A stretch of 37,941 nucleotides of DNA from an uncultured bacterium (GTDB taxonomy: Bacteria; Bacillota; Clostridia; Oscillospirales; Oscillospiraceae), in the NCBI GenBank assembly GCA_946548895.1, contig CAMNQF010000035.1, positions 1-37,941 of the forward strand. The letters run 5' to 3'. Within the stretch, counting starts at the first letter, position 1. Each line of letters starts with the position of its first letter. A program made the position numbers and the translations under genes. The notes beneath the pieces were generated by a model. That model saw nothing but the letters and a program-made list of their open reading frames with translations. It made no database searches and was not told where the DNA came from. Positions 6,869-14,836 of the stretch are shown here, piece after piece.

Positions 6869-8644
6869 TCAGATCACATGATATTCCTTCAACAGCTTTT
6901 CGATGTCGGTTCCTTCGATCTTGTCCAGCAGCTTCTTCACCGCCAGCTTCTCCTTGAGGCCCAACTCCATCTCGGTGAGGGGCCTGCCGTCCCGGAGGCT
7001 GACGGACGCCTTGAGCAGATCGCGCACATCATACAGGCTGCCCCACACCTCGGGGACGCCCCGATCCACGTCAAACAGGGTGTAGACCGCCACCATGGCG
7101 GTGCGCATGGAGTACTCCGTGGTGAACACGGTGTCCCGCTCCACCTCGGCAAACTGGCCCAGGAAGGCAAAGTTCACCGCGCCCTCGGGCACCACGTCGG
7201 GCCGGTCGCCCTTGGCCCGGGGCATGAAGTAGGCGCTGGCAAAGGGCATCATGGTGGGCACGGTGTTGGCGCTGTGGGCAGCCAGCTCCTCGATCTGATC
7301 CTCCGGCACCCCGATGTGGTAGAGCCACTCCATGCAGATCTCCTTGCCGGTGCAGTCCTTCATGGGCTTCTTAACGAAGTCACCTTCGGCGTTGGGGAAC
7401 AGGCCGTAGAGCCACACCAGGCACTGATCCTTGGGCTGGGCGTGGAACTGGGGCTGGCGGTTGATGGTCCAGCTCAACAGCCAGCCGGAGTCCCGCGCGG
7501 TGACGATGCCGCCGGTGACCACGTTGCCGGACAGGGGATCACGCTTGCAGACGTTCTTGATATAGGGCAGGATTTTGTCGTCCAGGGTGTTGACGGTGAC
7601 GCCCATCCACTTGCACTCCTCCGGGTCGCCGCAGAACTTGTCGGGGTGGCCGAAGGCGGGGTCCTGGGCGGCGATCTTCCGCCACAGGTCGAAGGAGCCG
7701 CCGGGCTTGGGAGTGGGGATGTACTCGCAGGGCTTATCCTGGCCGCCGATGGTGGAGTTCTCCACGTTGCTGCCGTTGGTGATGAACAGGTAATCGTCCT
7801 CGGTGAGATCCAGGAACTCCCGCTCGCCGCCCCGGAGCAGTTCCACCCGCTTGGCTACCTTCCGGCCATCGTGGATATCGAAGCGGACGTCCATCACCTG
7901 GGTGTTGAAGTGGAACTGGGCGCCATGGTCCTCCAGGTACTTCACCATGGGCAGGATCATGGACTCATACTGGTTGTACTTGGTGAAGCGCAGGGCCTTC
8001 AGGTCGGGCAGGCCGTCGATGTGGTGGATGAAGCGCTGCATATAGAGCTTCATCTCCAGGGCGCTGTTGCAGTTGTAGAAGGCGAACATGGTGCGCCAGT
8101 ACGTCCAGAAGTTGGAGTTGAACACCTCATCGTCAAAGATGTCGGTGATCCGCTTGTCCTCCAGCTCCTCGTTGGGGGTGAAGAACAGCCGCATCAGCTC
8201 CATGGCACCCTTGTCGGAGATGTCAAATTTGCCGTCGGTGTGGGCGTCCTGTCCCCGCTTCTCGGTGACGCGGCACAGGGAGTAGTTGGGGTCACGCTTG
8301 TTCAGCCAGTAGTACTCGTCCAGCACGCTGACCCCCTCGGTCTCGATGGAGGGGATGGAGCGGAACAGGTCCCACATGACCTCGAAGTGGTTGTCCATCT
8401 CCCGGCCGCCCCGCATGACGTAGCCGATCTCGGGGTACTTCCAGCCGTCGCAGGCGCCGCCCGCCACCGGGTCCCGGTCAAAGAAGTGGATGTTCTTGCC
8501 GGGCATCTGGGCATCCCGCACCAGGAAGCACCCGGCGGACAGGGCCGCCAGCCCCGTGCCGATGAAGTAGGCCGACTTGTGATCCACGCCCTCGGGCTTG
8601 AGGGGGCGGGCAAAGGCCTCGTAGTTACCGCTGGAATAATACAT
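6869..8644 (-). CDS. ohyA: Oleate hydratase (FAD-dependent)
   Basis: 591 residues from the ATG at 8644, which gives the family-typical N terminus MYYSSGNYEAFARP and has AAAGG about 8 bp upstream. Two in-frame ATGs further upstream (8653 and 8707) are possible. The enzyme adds water to the cis-9 double bond of unsaturated fatty acids such as oleate, giving 10-hydroxy fatty acids, and protects the cell from them. The Rossmann FAD motif is IGTGLAALSAG (28-38). RGGREM places a glutamate at residue 82, the position of the catalytic Glu in characterised enzymes of this family. Length and ends look complete. It lies downstream of a TetR gene, separated by a terminator, so it probably has its own promoter. 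Confidence 0.95.
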   Translation of the reverse strand: MYYSSGNYEAFARPLKPEGVDHKSAYFIGTGLAALSAGCFLVRDAQMPGKNIHFFDRDPVAGGACDGWKYPEIGYVMRGGREMDNHFEVMWDLFRSIPSIETEGVSVLDEYYWLNKRDPNYSLCRVTEKRGQDAHTDGKFDISDKGAMELMRLFFTPNEELEDKRITDIFDDEVFNSNFWTYWRTMFAFYNCNSALEMKLYMQRFIHHIDGLPDLKALRFTKYNQYESMILPMVKYLEDHGAQFHFNTQVMDVRFDIHDGRKVAKRVELLRGGEREFLDLTEDDYLFITNGSNVENSTIGGQDKPCEYIPTPKPGGSFDLWRKIAAQDPAFGHPDKFCGDPEECKWMGVTVNTLDDKILPYIKNVCKRDPLSGNVVTGGIVTARDSGWLLSWTINRQPQFHAQPKDQCLVWLYGLFPNAEGDFVKKPMKDCTGKEICMEWLYHIGVPEDQIEELAAHSANTVPTMMPFASAYFMPRAKGDRPDVVPEGAVNFAFLGQFAEVERDTVFTTEYSMRTAMVAVYTLFDVDRGVPEVWGSLYDVRDLLKASVSLRDGRPLTEMELGLKEKLAVKKLLDKIEGTDIEKLLKEYHVI

Positions 8645-8736
8645 ACATAACATCCTTTCCCGAACCGTCTTGCGGTTCTTTTGTTTGATGGGCCTATCAT
8701 AGGACATTTTTAATTCCCCCACAATAAACAAAAAAA

Positions 8737-8765
8737 CCGCCGTGATAAAACTTTTATCACGGCGG
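8737..8765 (-). terminator. Terminator of the TetR gene
   Basis: CCGCCGTGATAAAA and TTTTATCACGGCGG form a perfect 14-bp stem with a one-base centre (in practice a small loop). The minus-strand transcript then runs into TTTTTTTG. It ends the TetR unit before the oleate hydratase start. Confidence 0.85.
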
Positions 8766-8807
8766 CTCGTTTGCTCAAATTTTAATCATTTGAAGGCGAA
8801 TGTAAGA

Positions 8808-9365
8808 TTAGTCTGCGCGAAAGGCGTTCAATCCCTGAACCACATTCCCATGGATCAGCCTGCTGGTGCGTTCCACGATCACGGCAGGATCCTCCCTCAT
8901 ATTGTCATTGATCCAGTTCAGCACGATGCCGATGAAAGCGTACTCATAAAAATAGGCGATGAAATTCTTGTCCTCCTGGCTCACCGCCATCCCCGCTGAC
9001 TTCTCCTCCACCACGCCGAGAACCAGGCTGTGAACCAGCGGGTTCAGATACTGCTCCACCCGTTCCCGGCCCACGGCGCGGTAGACGTTCATGATAAAGG
9101 GTTTGTTGTCCAACACCGCCTGGAAGATGTTGAGGAACCCCTCCTGCCAGGTGTCGTAGGTCTTTTTGCCCGCCAAGGCCCGGGCGGCGTCCTCCACACA
9201 AACCCACTCCACCAAATCGTAGATATCCTTGAAATGGTAATAGAAAGTCATCCGGCTGATGCCACAGTCCTCCGCAATGTCGTTGATCGTGATCTTGTTC
9301 AATGGTTTTTGGAGCAGCAGGGTTTTCAGCGACGCGGCCAGCGCACGTTTGGTAGTTTGTGACAT
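8808..9365 (-). CDS. TetR/AcrR family regulator
   Basis: 185 residues from the ATG at 9365, which has GGAGG 7 bp upstream; the frame is open further upstream but has no such signal. The N-terminal TetR helix-turn-helix is clear (KITINDIAEDCGISRMTFYYHF at about 25-46, described here only by its ends). The C-terminal part has the look of the DhaS-like TetR C-terminal domain (ligand-binding and dimerisation). It is upstream of oleate hydratase on the same strand but separated by a strong terminator. A fatty-acid-responsive regulator of the hydratase is a natural hypothesis; the ligand is not readable. Confidence 0.88.
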   Translation of the reverse strand: MSQTTKRALAASLKTLLLQKPLNKITINDIAEDCGISRMTFYYHFKDIYDLVEWVCVEDAARALAGKKTYDTWQEGFLNIFQAVLDNKPFIMNVYRAVGRERVEQYLNPLVHSLVLGVVEEKSAGMAVSQEDKNFIAYFYEYAFIGIVLNWINDNMREDPAVIVERTSRLIHGNVVQGLNAFRAD

Positions 9366-9403
9366 AAATGCCTCCAAAAATCTTTCATTTGACCTCAGGT
9401 GCC

Positions 9404-9428
9404 TTCTCAAAACACTAAAACATGAGAA
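9404..9428. promoter_or_regulatory. Inverted repeat upstream of the TetR gene
   Basis: TTCTCA (9404-9409) and TGAGAA (9423-9428) form an inverted repeat about 40-60 bp upstream of the TetR start. It could be an autoregulatory operator, but the half-sites are short. Confidence 0.3.
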
Positions 9429-9517
9429 TATCTTACAATACAGCTCAAAATAAATCAAGAAAAATATAGTTTCTTTAAGCGGGAGCAAATCTCCTGCCGG
9501 GGTTTTCATTTTCCCCG

Positions 9518-10702
9518 TCATACCCCGTCCAATTTCTGCTTGAATTCGGCGTCGCTGAGTTCCCCCCTTAACGCCGCATCCCGCCAGTCCTGGATCACGG
9601 CCACTTGCTGGTTCCACTTGTCCGTGCTGATCGCACCCCGGCTCTTTCTGCCCTTCAGGCGGTTATAGGCCTTGAAATATTCCTTGTGGATGGGCGATTC
9701 GTTTTTCCGCTTTTCCTTCTTGTGCGCACCTACCTGACGGCAGGTGCGTTTCGCTTCATCTGGGGCAATGCGGTTGCAGTACACCGTGTCGTGCCCGCCG
9801 ATGGCCAGGAAAAAGTGCCGGCAATTATGGCAGCGGCGCGGCACATTCCCCGCCGCCATGCCTTTGTACAAATCGGTGTACAGGAAACTGGCCAGCTCGT
9901 TAAAGGTGAGCTCCTCGCCAAATACCGCGCCGCCGTCTTTCGCAGCCATGGCCCGGAAGCCGAGCCGCACCGGGAAGTCGAGCTGGATAGAGTCCAGATC
10001 CTCGTCGACCTCGTCCTCCTCCTCGGCGTATTGAAACGCCGCATCCATCGTCCGCCTGTATTTCTCGTAGGCTTCCGCGTAGGCCGCCGGGGAGCGGGCG
10101 GGAAGATCCTCAAAATAGTCCCCCAACATCAACGACGTGTTGCCGATAAAATCATCCACTGCGTCAGGCAGGCGCTCCAGCCGATCCAGCCAATAGGCCA
10201 GCGCACGGTGAAAGTTCGTCCCGTCGGTGACGGAATCGTCTGTGCGGTCTGGGTGTTCCCGCATGGAGTGAAACAGCCCTTGGGAGCCGCTGAAACTCCC
10301 GCGAAGATTTTTGTACACTGGAATCTGATCCAGTATAGCCCAGACCGCGTCCAGCTTCTGCTGGGCCACAGCGGCGCTGGACGCGGTGCAGGCTGCCAGA
10401 AACACCTCCAGCTCCGGCTTAAACTCTGCTACAGCTGCCTTCAGCTTCCACAAAAGGCTTCTGTCCATCTCCAAAGCCTCCACAGCAAAATGCCCCAGCG
10501 GATACCACTTCCCGTTTAACAGGCATTCCCCGGGGCCAAAGATGGCTGAGAAGGAATCAAAATAGTCGTTGGTGATGGCGTACACCGGGGCATCCCTCCC
10601 GTATCCGATTGAAATCAAGTTCCATGCCCGACATGAGCTGGGGCTATTGAACTGGGAAAATCTCTCTGCTACAATCATAGCAGATTTGAAGCCGGTATTC
10701 AA
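9518..10702 (-). CDS. DUF6076-type protein with zinc-ribbon-like motif
   Basis: 394 residues in the longest frame; ATG 10678 is an alternative start. The C-terminal third has CHNCRHFF, then YCNR and RTCR, i.e. a CxxC-C-C arrangement like a small zinc ribbon, followed by a basic alpha-helical tail. I associate this with the DUF6076 family; its function is unknown. A shorter homologue (31965-32720) holds the same place in element 2. The two share the cysteine block and the tail but differ upstream. It is divergent from the HTH-rep operon, and its 5' end carries a 7-bp inverted repeat, so it may share control with replication. It marks the start of the IME backbone. Confidence 0.7.
   Translation of the reverse strand: MNTGFKSAMIVAERFSQFNSPSSCRAWNLISIGYGRDAPVYAITNDYFDSFSAIFGPGECLLNGKWYPLGHFAVEALEMDRSLLWKLKAAVAEFKPELEVFLAACTASSAAVAQQKLDAVWAILDQIPVYKNLRGSFSGSQGLFHSMREHPDRTDDSVTDGTNFHRALAYWLDRLERLPDAVDDFIGNTSLMLGDYFEDLPARSPAAYAEAYEKYRRTMDAAFQYAEEEDEVDEDLDSIQLDFPVRLGFRAMAAKDGGAVFGEELTFNELASFLYTDLYKGMAAGNVPRRCHNCRHFFLAIGGHDTVYCNRIAPDEAKRTCRQVGAHKKEKRKNESPIHKEYFKAYNRLKGRKSRGAISTDKWNQQVAVIQDWRDAALRGELSDAEFKQKLDGV
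10665..10684. promoter_or_regulatory. Inverted repeat in the divergent rep/DUF6076 region
   Basis: TCTGCTA (10665-10671) and TAGCAGA (10678-10684), separated by 6 bp, form a perfect inverted repeat at the 5' end of the DUF6076 gene. This is a candidate operator for the divergent promoter region. Confidence 0.4.
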
Positions 10703-10730
10703 TCTGACATTTCAAACAACACGATATGTA

Positions 10731-10870
10731 CCTTGACAACTGAATACCCACCATCGGAGAGCATACTCACTGGGTGAAGCAGCGCCAAGACTCCTAACAA
10801 GGGACGAGCGTGCCAACAGTGTGAAAACGTTCCAGTGAAGCTCTGGGACAGGAAGGGGTACGGTGCGTGG
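10731..10870 (+). ncRNA. Conserved leader upstream of HTH-rep, element 1 copy
   Basis: About 140 nt, starting CCTTGACAACTGAATACCCA, align along their whole length with 32874-33011 in element 2, at roughly 75 percent identity by eye. No ORF is conserved. A stem AGCGT with ACGTT (element 1) versus ACGCT (element 2) is kept by a G-U/G-C exchange. A cis-acting RNA or antisense-controlled leader regulating rep is an inference from position. Confidence 0.5.
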
Positions 10871-10898
10871 CAACCAAAATTCAACGAAAGGATTCCAA

Positions 10899-11108
10899 AT
10901 GAAATTATCTGAGTACAAAAGTTATGCCGATCTCCCTCTGTTTCTCAACGCGGCAACTGTGGCAAAGGTGCTGGGCATCGCGCCGTCAAGCGCCTATGAG
11001 TTGATGCACGAGGGGGACTTCCCTGTGCTGAAAATCGGTAGCCGGATGGTGGTGCCGAAAGAGAAGTTCGTGGAATGGGTGGAACGGCACACAGGAAGAC
11101 AGCGATGA
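10899..11108 (+). CDS. Excisionase-family helix-turn-helix protein
   Basis: 69 residues from the ATG at 10899, with GAAAGGA 6 bp upstream. The sequence FLNAATVAKVLGIAPSSAYE followed by a short wing (FPVLKIGSRMVVPKEKF) is the MerR-like winged helix-turn-helix of the excisionase/HTH_17 family. Members act as recombination directionality factors or as small regulators. The stop overlaps the rep start (ATGA), so the two are translationally coupled. The element 2 homologue (33081-33296) is highly similar. Because it is coupled to rep and not to int, a regulatory role in replication is as likely as an excision role. Confidence 0.85.
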   Translation: MKLSEYKSYADLPLFLNAATVAKVLGIAPSSAYELMHEGDFPVLKIGSRMVVPKEKFVEWVERHTGRQR

Positions 11109-11875
11109 GAGGCGGGCGACCATTGATAGCACCATCCTCTGATGGGTTCTGCTTGCCGCACGAAGTGTTTGAACTCGGCTTGAAGCAGGGCCCGCTGCTG
11201 GTGTATCTCTATCTGATCTGCCGCAAAAGTTTGAAACACGGCGCGGATAAAATGAGCTGTGCTGTCATCGGCAAAGCGGTGGGCTTGTGTGAGAAAACCG
11301 TGCGAACACATCTGCGCACACTGGCTGACGCTGGGTTCATCAAGGTGAAGAAACACGGGCAAACGTTCTCCTACTCGCTGAGCCCCATCCAGGGAAAAGT
11401 GCGTGAACCTCGCAACGTAGCGCCCCACAACCGCTGGATATCCAGGAAGCAAGTCTGGATTACTGGCGAGGTGTTCGAAGCGGTGTTCCCTGTGCCAGCC
11501 GAAGTGTTCCAGCTCGACCTCGAGTGTGGTGAGTTGCTGGTGTACATCTACCTCCACTATCAAAAAGGTGTGCGGAGTGGGCAGTGCTGGCCAAGCTATG
11601 CTACCATCGGCGCGGCGGTGGGGATGGGTCGGAAAACCGTCCAGAGGAATGTGCATTCGCTGGTAGACAAGAGCCTGATTCAAGCGGAAGACACTACGGT
11701 TCGCAGAAAGAATGGGTACAGCTACAACGGCAATCTGCTTTATACGGTCAAGCCAGTTGAGCAGATTTTGAAGGCGCGCGAGAAAGGGTTTCTTACAGAA
11801 CTGAAGCAGGCGGAAGCCCAGCGCAGGTGGGATCGGCGCTGCCAACAGCGTGACAGCCCCCGTTCTGCGTTGTGA
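11105..11875 (+). CDS. Replication initiator-like protein, two winged HTH domains
   Basis: 256 residues from the ATG at 11105, which overlaps the stop of the HTH gene as ATGA. Two helix-turn-helix units are visible: SCAVIGKAVGLCEKTVRTHL (residues ~50-75) and YATIGAAVGMGRKTVQRNVH (~165-190). Each is followed by a wing and preceded by a YLYLICR or YIYLHYQ helix. The C terminus is basic (AQRRWDRRCQQR). The tandem-winged-helix layout is that of Rep proteins which melt origins, and many mobilizable elements carry such a gene. A transcription regulator cannot be excluded. The element 2 homologue (33293-34009) keeps both domains and the ATGA coupling. Confidence 0.7.
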   Translation: MRGGRPLIAPSSDGFCLPHEVFELGLKQGPLLVYLYLICRKSLKHGADKMSCAVIGKAVGLCEKTVRTHLRTLADAGFIKVKKHGQTFSYSLSPIQGKVREPRNVAPHNRWISRKQVWITGEVFEAVFPVPAEVFQLDLECGELLVYIYLHYQKGVRSGQCWPSYATIGAAVGMGRKTVQRNVHSLVDKSLIQAEDTTVRRKNGYSYNGNLLYTVKPVEQILKAREKGFLTELKQAEAQRRWDRRCQQRDSPRSAL

Positions 11876-11970
11876 GGCCGTTTGTGCCCCTCCTGTAGGT
11901 CGGGTGGCATCCGTACACCTCTCACCCCCTAAAATGCGGTGTTGGCCCCCGTGTGGCCCGTTGTGGGAGG
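11871..11970. repeat. 100-bp repeat, copy A
   Basis: It contains GTTTGTGCCC, GGGTGGCATCC, GTGTTGGCCCC and GTGTGGCCC in fixed order and spacing. Matching copies are at 17046-17143 (B), 34072-34170 (C) and 35944-36045 (D). Copies A and C follow the rep genes; B and D follow the secreted hydrolase genes. No ORF is conserved across the copies. The role is unknown. Confidence 0.7.
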
Positions 11971-11984
11971 GTTGGCTGGACAGC

Positions 11985-12009
11985 GGAAAAATGTACCACG
12001 CTGTAATCA
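11985..12009 (+). repeat. CCACGCTGTAATCA repeat, copy 2
   Basis: It matches 441-465 at 24 of 25 positions. It lies between copy A of the 100-bp repeat and the GC-rich stretch in front of mobC. Confidence 0.6.
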
Positions 12010-12181
12010 GTAAAAGGCTGCAGGGGCACGGGCCGAAGGGCAGCGCAGACGGGCCCCCGCGCGAGCCCAGCCGAAGGCGGGTCGCGTGGGGAGAGGAGGA
12101 GCGGCGGAATGAGTGAGCCCTGCCGTTCGCGGCGGGGCGAGGGATATGAAGCCCGCGACGACGAGAAGCAGGATAAACGCC

Positions 12182-12240
12182 GGCGTCACAAGTGACGCCC
12201 GGCAGGTCACATCGGCCCGCAGTGCGGACCGTTTCAAGGG
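12182..12240. other. oriT: Candidate origin of transfer (oriT), element 1
   Basis: GGCGTCAC/GTGACGCC (12182-12199, 2-nt loop) is followed by CCCGCAGTGCGGACCG (12216-12231) and TTCAAGGGC. The element 2 region in front of its mobC has an 8-bp hairpin followed by CCCGCAATGCGGGCCG (34321-34336) and TTCAAGGGC. The position (rep-mob junction, just upstream of mobC and the relaxase) and the hairpin plus conserved core suit an oriT. No nic site can be assigned. The rest of 12010-12371 is GC-rich without a supported gene. Confidence 0.4.
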
Positions 12241-12383
12241 CTTCCGGGGCTTTCCTGCGGGGCTCTTAACAGGCGTCTGTTTCCGGCGAAAATCTGGCCG
12301 ATGGCGTCTGTTTTCCCACAAATACAGCCGTCCCAACGGATTGGGACGGCGTCTATCAAAGATTCGGAGGTGTGAAAGACACT

Positions 12384-12809
12384 TTGAGTACAGAAAACAA
12401 AGATCGTCTGGCCCTGCGGATGGGGCCGGACACCAAGCGAAAAATCGAGCAGTGGTACAAGGCGGCGGGCTGCCGCAGCAAGAACCAGTTCGTGGAGCGG
12501 GCGGTGAATTTCTACGTGGATCACCTGGCCGTCCAGGATGACAGCGGCACGCTGCCCAGGGCGGTACTCTCGTCCCTGGATGGGCGGCTGGGAATGTTCG
12601 AGGATCGGATGGCCTCCCTGATCTACAAGCATACGGTGGAGCTGGACATGGTGATGGGCATCCTGGCGGACAGCTACGAACTCACCGAGGAGGATCTGCG
12701 CCGCCGGCGGGCGGAGAGTGTGCGCAACGTCAAGAATACAAATGGGCTGCTACCCTTTGAGCAGAAGGTTCGCGCAGCCAATGAGGCGAAGGATGAATGG
12801 CCCGACTGA
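12384..12809 (+). CDS. mobC: MobC-like mobilization protein
   Basis: 141 residues if started at TTG 12384, with GGAGG 13 nt upstream. A GTG at 12372 is also in frame but only one base after GGAGG, too close for normal initiation. The N-terminal part, LALRMGPDTKRKIEQWYKAA followed by KNQFVERAVNFYVDHL, is a ribbon-helix-helix pattern. The C-terminal half is helical and charged. Such accessory proteins bind oriT and help the relaxase open DNA. The stop overlaps the relaxase start by 13 bp, giving a coupled mob operon. The homologue in element 2 (34543-34956) has the same pattern (RISPDTHRKMEAAF, then QNEFVEKAIRFYSDYV). Confidence 0.8.
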   Translation: MSTENKDRLALRMGPDTKRKIEQWYKAAGCRSKNQFVERAVNFYVDHLAVQDDSGTLPRAVLSSLDGRLGMFEDRMASLIYKHTVELDMVMGILADSYELTEEDLRRRRAESVRNVKNTNGLLPFEQKVRAANEAKDEWPD

Positions 12810-14719
12810 TTCTCAAAAGCCCGTACATCAAGGGCGGCAAAAACGCCGGCGGCCACGCCAGGTACATCGCTACGCGGGAACGAGTGGAACTCGTTCCTGA
12901 CGGACGCCCCGCCACGCAAAAGCAGGCGCAGCTCATCGACAGCCTGACGAAAGATTTTCCCGATGCGAAAAAGCTGCCGGAGTACGGCAGCTACCGGGAC
13001 AGTCCCACAAAAGTCAATGCCTCGGTGTTCATTACGCGGGCGTTGGAGGACAACTGGCCGGACGTTCAGCAGAGCGATATCTACGCGGAGTACATTGCCA
13101 CCCGTCCGCGCGTAGAGCGCGTGGGCAGCCACGGCCTGTTCGGCGATGAGGACTATGTGGATCTGAAAAAGGTGACGGCGGAACTGCAGGCGTGTGAGAA
13201 AAATGTGTGGACGCACATCATCTCGCTGAAGCGGGAGGACGCCGCCCGCCTGGGTTACGACAACGCCAGGACGTGGCGCAACCTGCTCCTCACACACCGC
13301 AACGATATCGCCGCTGCCATGAACATCCCGCCCAATGAGTTCCGCTGGTATGCCGCGTTTCATGATGAAGGAGACCACCCTCATGTCCACATGATGGCGT
13401 GGTCTGCTGGGGACGCTCCGGGATATCTCAGCCCGGCGGGCATTGAGAGAATCAAGTCCATGCTCACCAACGATATCTTCCGCCAGGAGATGCTCCATGA
13501 CTACGAGCAGAAAAGTCAGTTCCGGGATGAGCTGGTGGCGGAGGCCCGCCGCACTATGCGGGAGCTGGCTGACGAAATGAAGCGGGGCGTCTGCGAACAC
13601 CCGGAAGCGGAGCAACTGATCCTGGTACTGGCTCACGAACTCAAAAGTGTGACGGGCAAAAAGCAGTATGGGTACCTTCCCAAACATACGAAAAAGCAAG
13701 TAGATGAAATTGTGGATCAGATGGCGCGGCTGCCCTCGGTAAAATCGTGCTACGAAAAATGGCTGGAGCTTCAGCATGAGGTGAATGAGTTCTACTCGGA
13801 CAAGCCCATGGAGAGCGTCCCGCTGTCTCAGCAGAAAGAGTTCCGCGCCATACACAATGCCGTCATCCAGGCTGCGCTCCGATTGGAGCATCTCACTTTT
13901 GAGGACAGGAATATGGCGCGGTACGATGAGCCGGATGATATTCTCCAAGGCAGTGAAATCTGCGGACGGATTTGGTCGGTGGTCTGTGACAACAGTCTCC
14001 CTCTTGACCTGCGTGATGAAGGGGTGGAGCGGCTTCGGACACAAGCGGAGGATGGCGATCCCTACGCCCAGCTTTTACTGGGCAAGCTGTACCGGGACGG
14101 CCCATTGGTCACGCCGGACTGGGTGGAGGCGCGGTATTGGTTTGAGCAGGCGGCGCGGGAGTTGCCGGACGCGCAGTATGCGCTGGGCAAGTTGCTGCTG
14201 TCCGATGACGTCGAGGTTCATGACCGTGAGCAGGGCATCCGCTGGCTGACGCGGGCCGCTGAAAGAGGAAACGAGTTCGCCGCCTACCGTCTGGCCAAGG
14301 AGCTTTTGAAAGATGGAAATGTGACGGAAGCCCTGCCCTGGCTCACAATGTCTGCGGAAGCGGACAACCCCTACGCAGAATATCTGCTGGGCAAGCTGTA
14401 CTGGGCGGGTGAAAACATCCCCCAGGACATGGGGCAGGCTGTCTACTGGTTGACCCAGGCGGCGGAACAGGGGCATCCTTACGCCCAGCTCCTGTTAGAG
14501 CGTCAGGACGGCCCCTCCCTGCCCTCCGCCATCCTGGCGGTAAACAGTCTGCTCCATTCGATAGGGCGTATCTTCCAAGATAATGCTCGCATCATAGACG
14601 GAACCCATAGCCAGCACATTGACCGCAAACTGCGGCGGAGAATTCAGGAAAAGAAGATCGCCATGGGCCATACGCCGGATGACCACGAGGAGCAGAATTA
14701 TATCGGCCCAGCCATGTGA
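12797..14719 (+). CDS. mobP3: MobP3-type relaxase with C-terminal Sel1 repeats
   Basis: 640 residues. The N terminus ARLILKSPYIKGG, the ATRPRVERVGSHGLFG block (101-116) and the histidine triad HDEGDHPHVHMM (189-200; His194, His196 and His198) identify a MobP-family relaxase that nicks oriT and leads the strand into the recipient. A candidate catalytic tyrosine is Tyr23. Residues about 410-570 hold roughly four Sel1-like (TPR-type) repeats of the form A--G---A-Y-LG-LY, an added protein-interaction region after the relaxase domain. With no coupling ATPase or type IV secretion genes in view, the element should be mobilizable only with a helper. Element 2 lacks this gene. Confidence 0.88.
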   Translation: MARLILKSPYIKGGKNAGGHARYIATRERVELVPDGRPATQKQAQLIDSLTKDFPDAKKLPEYGSYRDSPTKVNASVFITRALEDNWPDVQQSDIYAEYIATRPRVERVGSHGLFGDEDYVDLKKVTAELQACEKNVWTHIISLKREDAARLGYDNARTWRNLLLTHRNDIAAAMNIPPNEFRWYAAFHDEGDHPHVHMMAWSAGDAPGYLSPAGIERIKSMLTNDIFRQEMLHDYEQKSQFRDELVAEARRTMRELADEMKRGVCEHPEAEQLILVLAHELKSVTGKKQYGYLPKHTKKQVDEIVDQMARLPSVKSCYEKWLELQHEVNEFYSDKPMESVPLSQQKEFRAIHNAVIQAALRLEHLTFEDRNMARYDEPDDILQGSEICGRIWSVVCDNSLPLDLRDEGVERLRTQAEDGDPYAQLLLGKLYRDGPLVTPDWVEARYWFEQAARELPDAQYALGKLLLSDDVEVHDREQGIRWLTRAAERGNEFAAYRLAKELLKDGNVTEALPWLTMSAEADNPYAEYLLGKLYWAGENIPQDMGQAVYWLTQAAEQGHPYAQLLLERQDGPSLPSAILAVNSLLHSIGRIFQDNARIIDGTHSQHIDRKLRRRIQEKKIAMGHTPDDHEEQNYIGPAM

Positions 14720-14806
14720 CCCCAGGATTTGGGCCGCTATAAACAAAGAACGACAGATCCCCACTTCTAAATGGCATTGAGCTACCCTGCCCAGAAAGCT
14801 GCAAAA

Positions 14807-14836
14807 GATCCCTCCCGCAATCGCGCGGGAGGGATC
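14807..14836. terminator. Terminator between relaxase and zeta toxin
   Basis: GATCCCTCCCGC and GCGGGAGGGATC form a 12-bp perfect stem with a 6-nt loop. The minus-strand product continues into TTTTGC, so it chiefly ends the zeta unit, whose stop codon it touches. It also separates the convergent relaxase gene. Confidence 0.75.

Noticed and set aside
6878-8650. 590-codon plus-strand frame
   Set aside because: It is the antisense shadow of the oleate hydratase gene in GC-rich codons; its composition (G, V, H, L rich) is that of a shadow frame.
12674-14044. 456-codon minus-strand frame
   Set aside because: Antisense shadow of mobC and the relaxase; it lacks motifs and a credible start.
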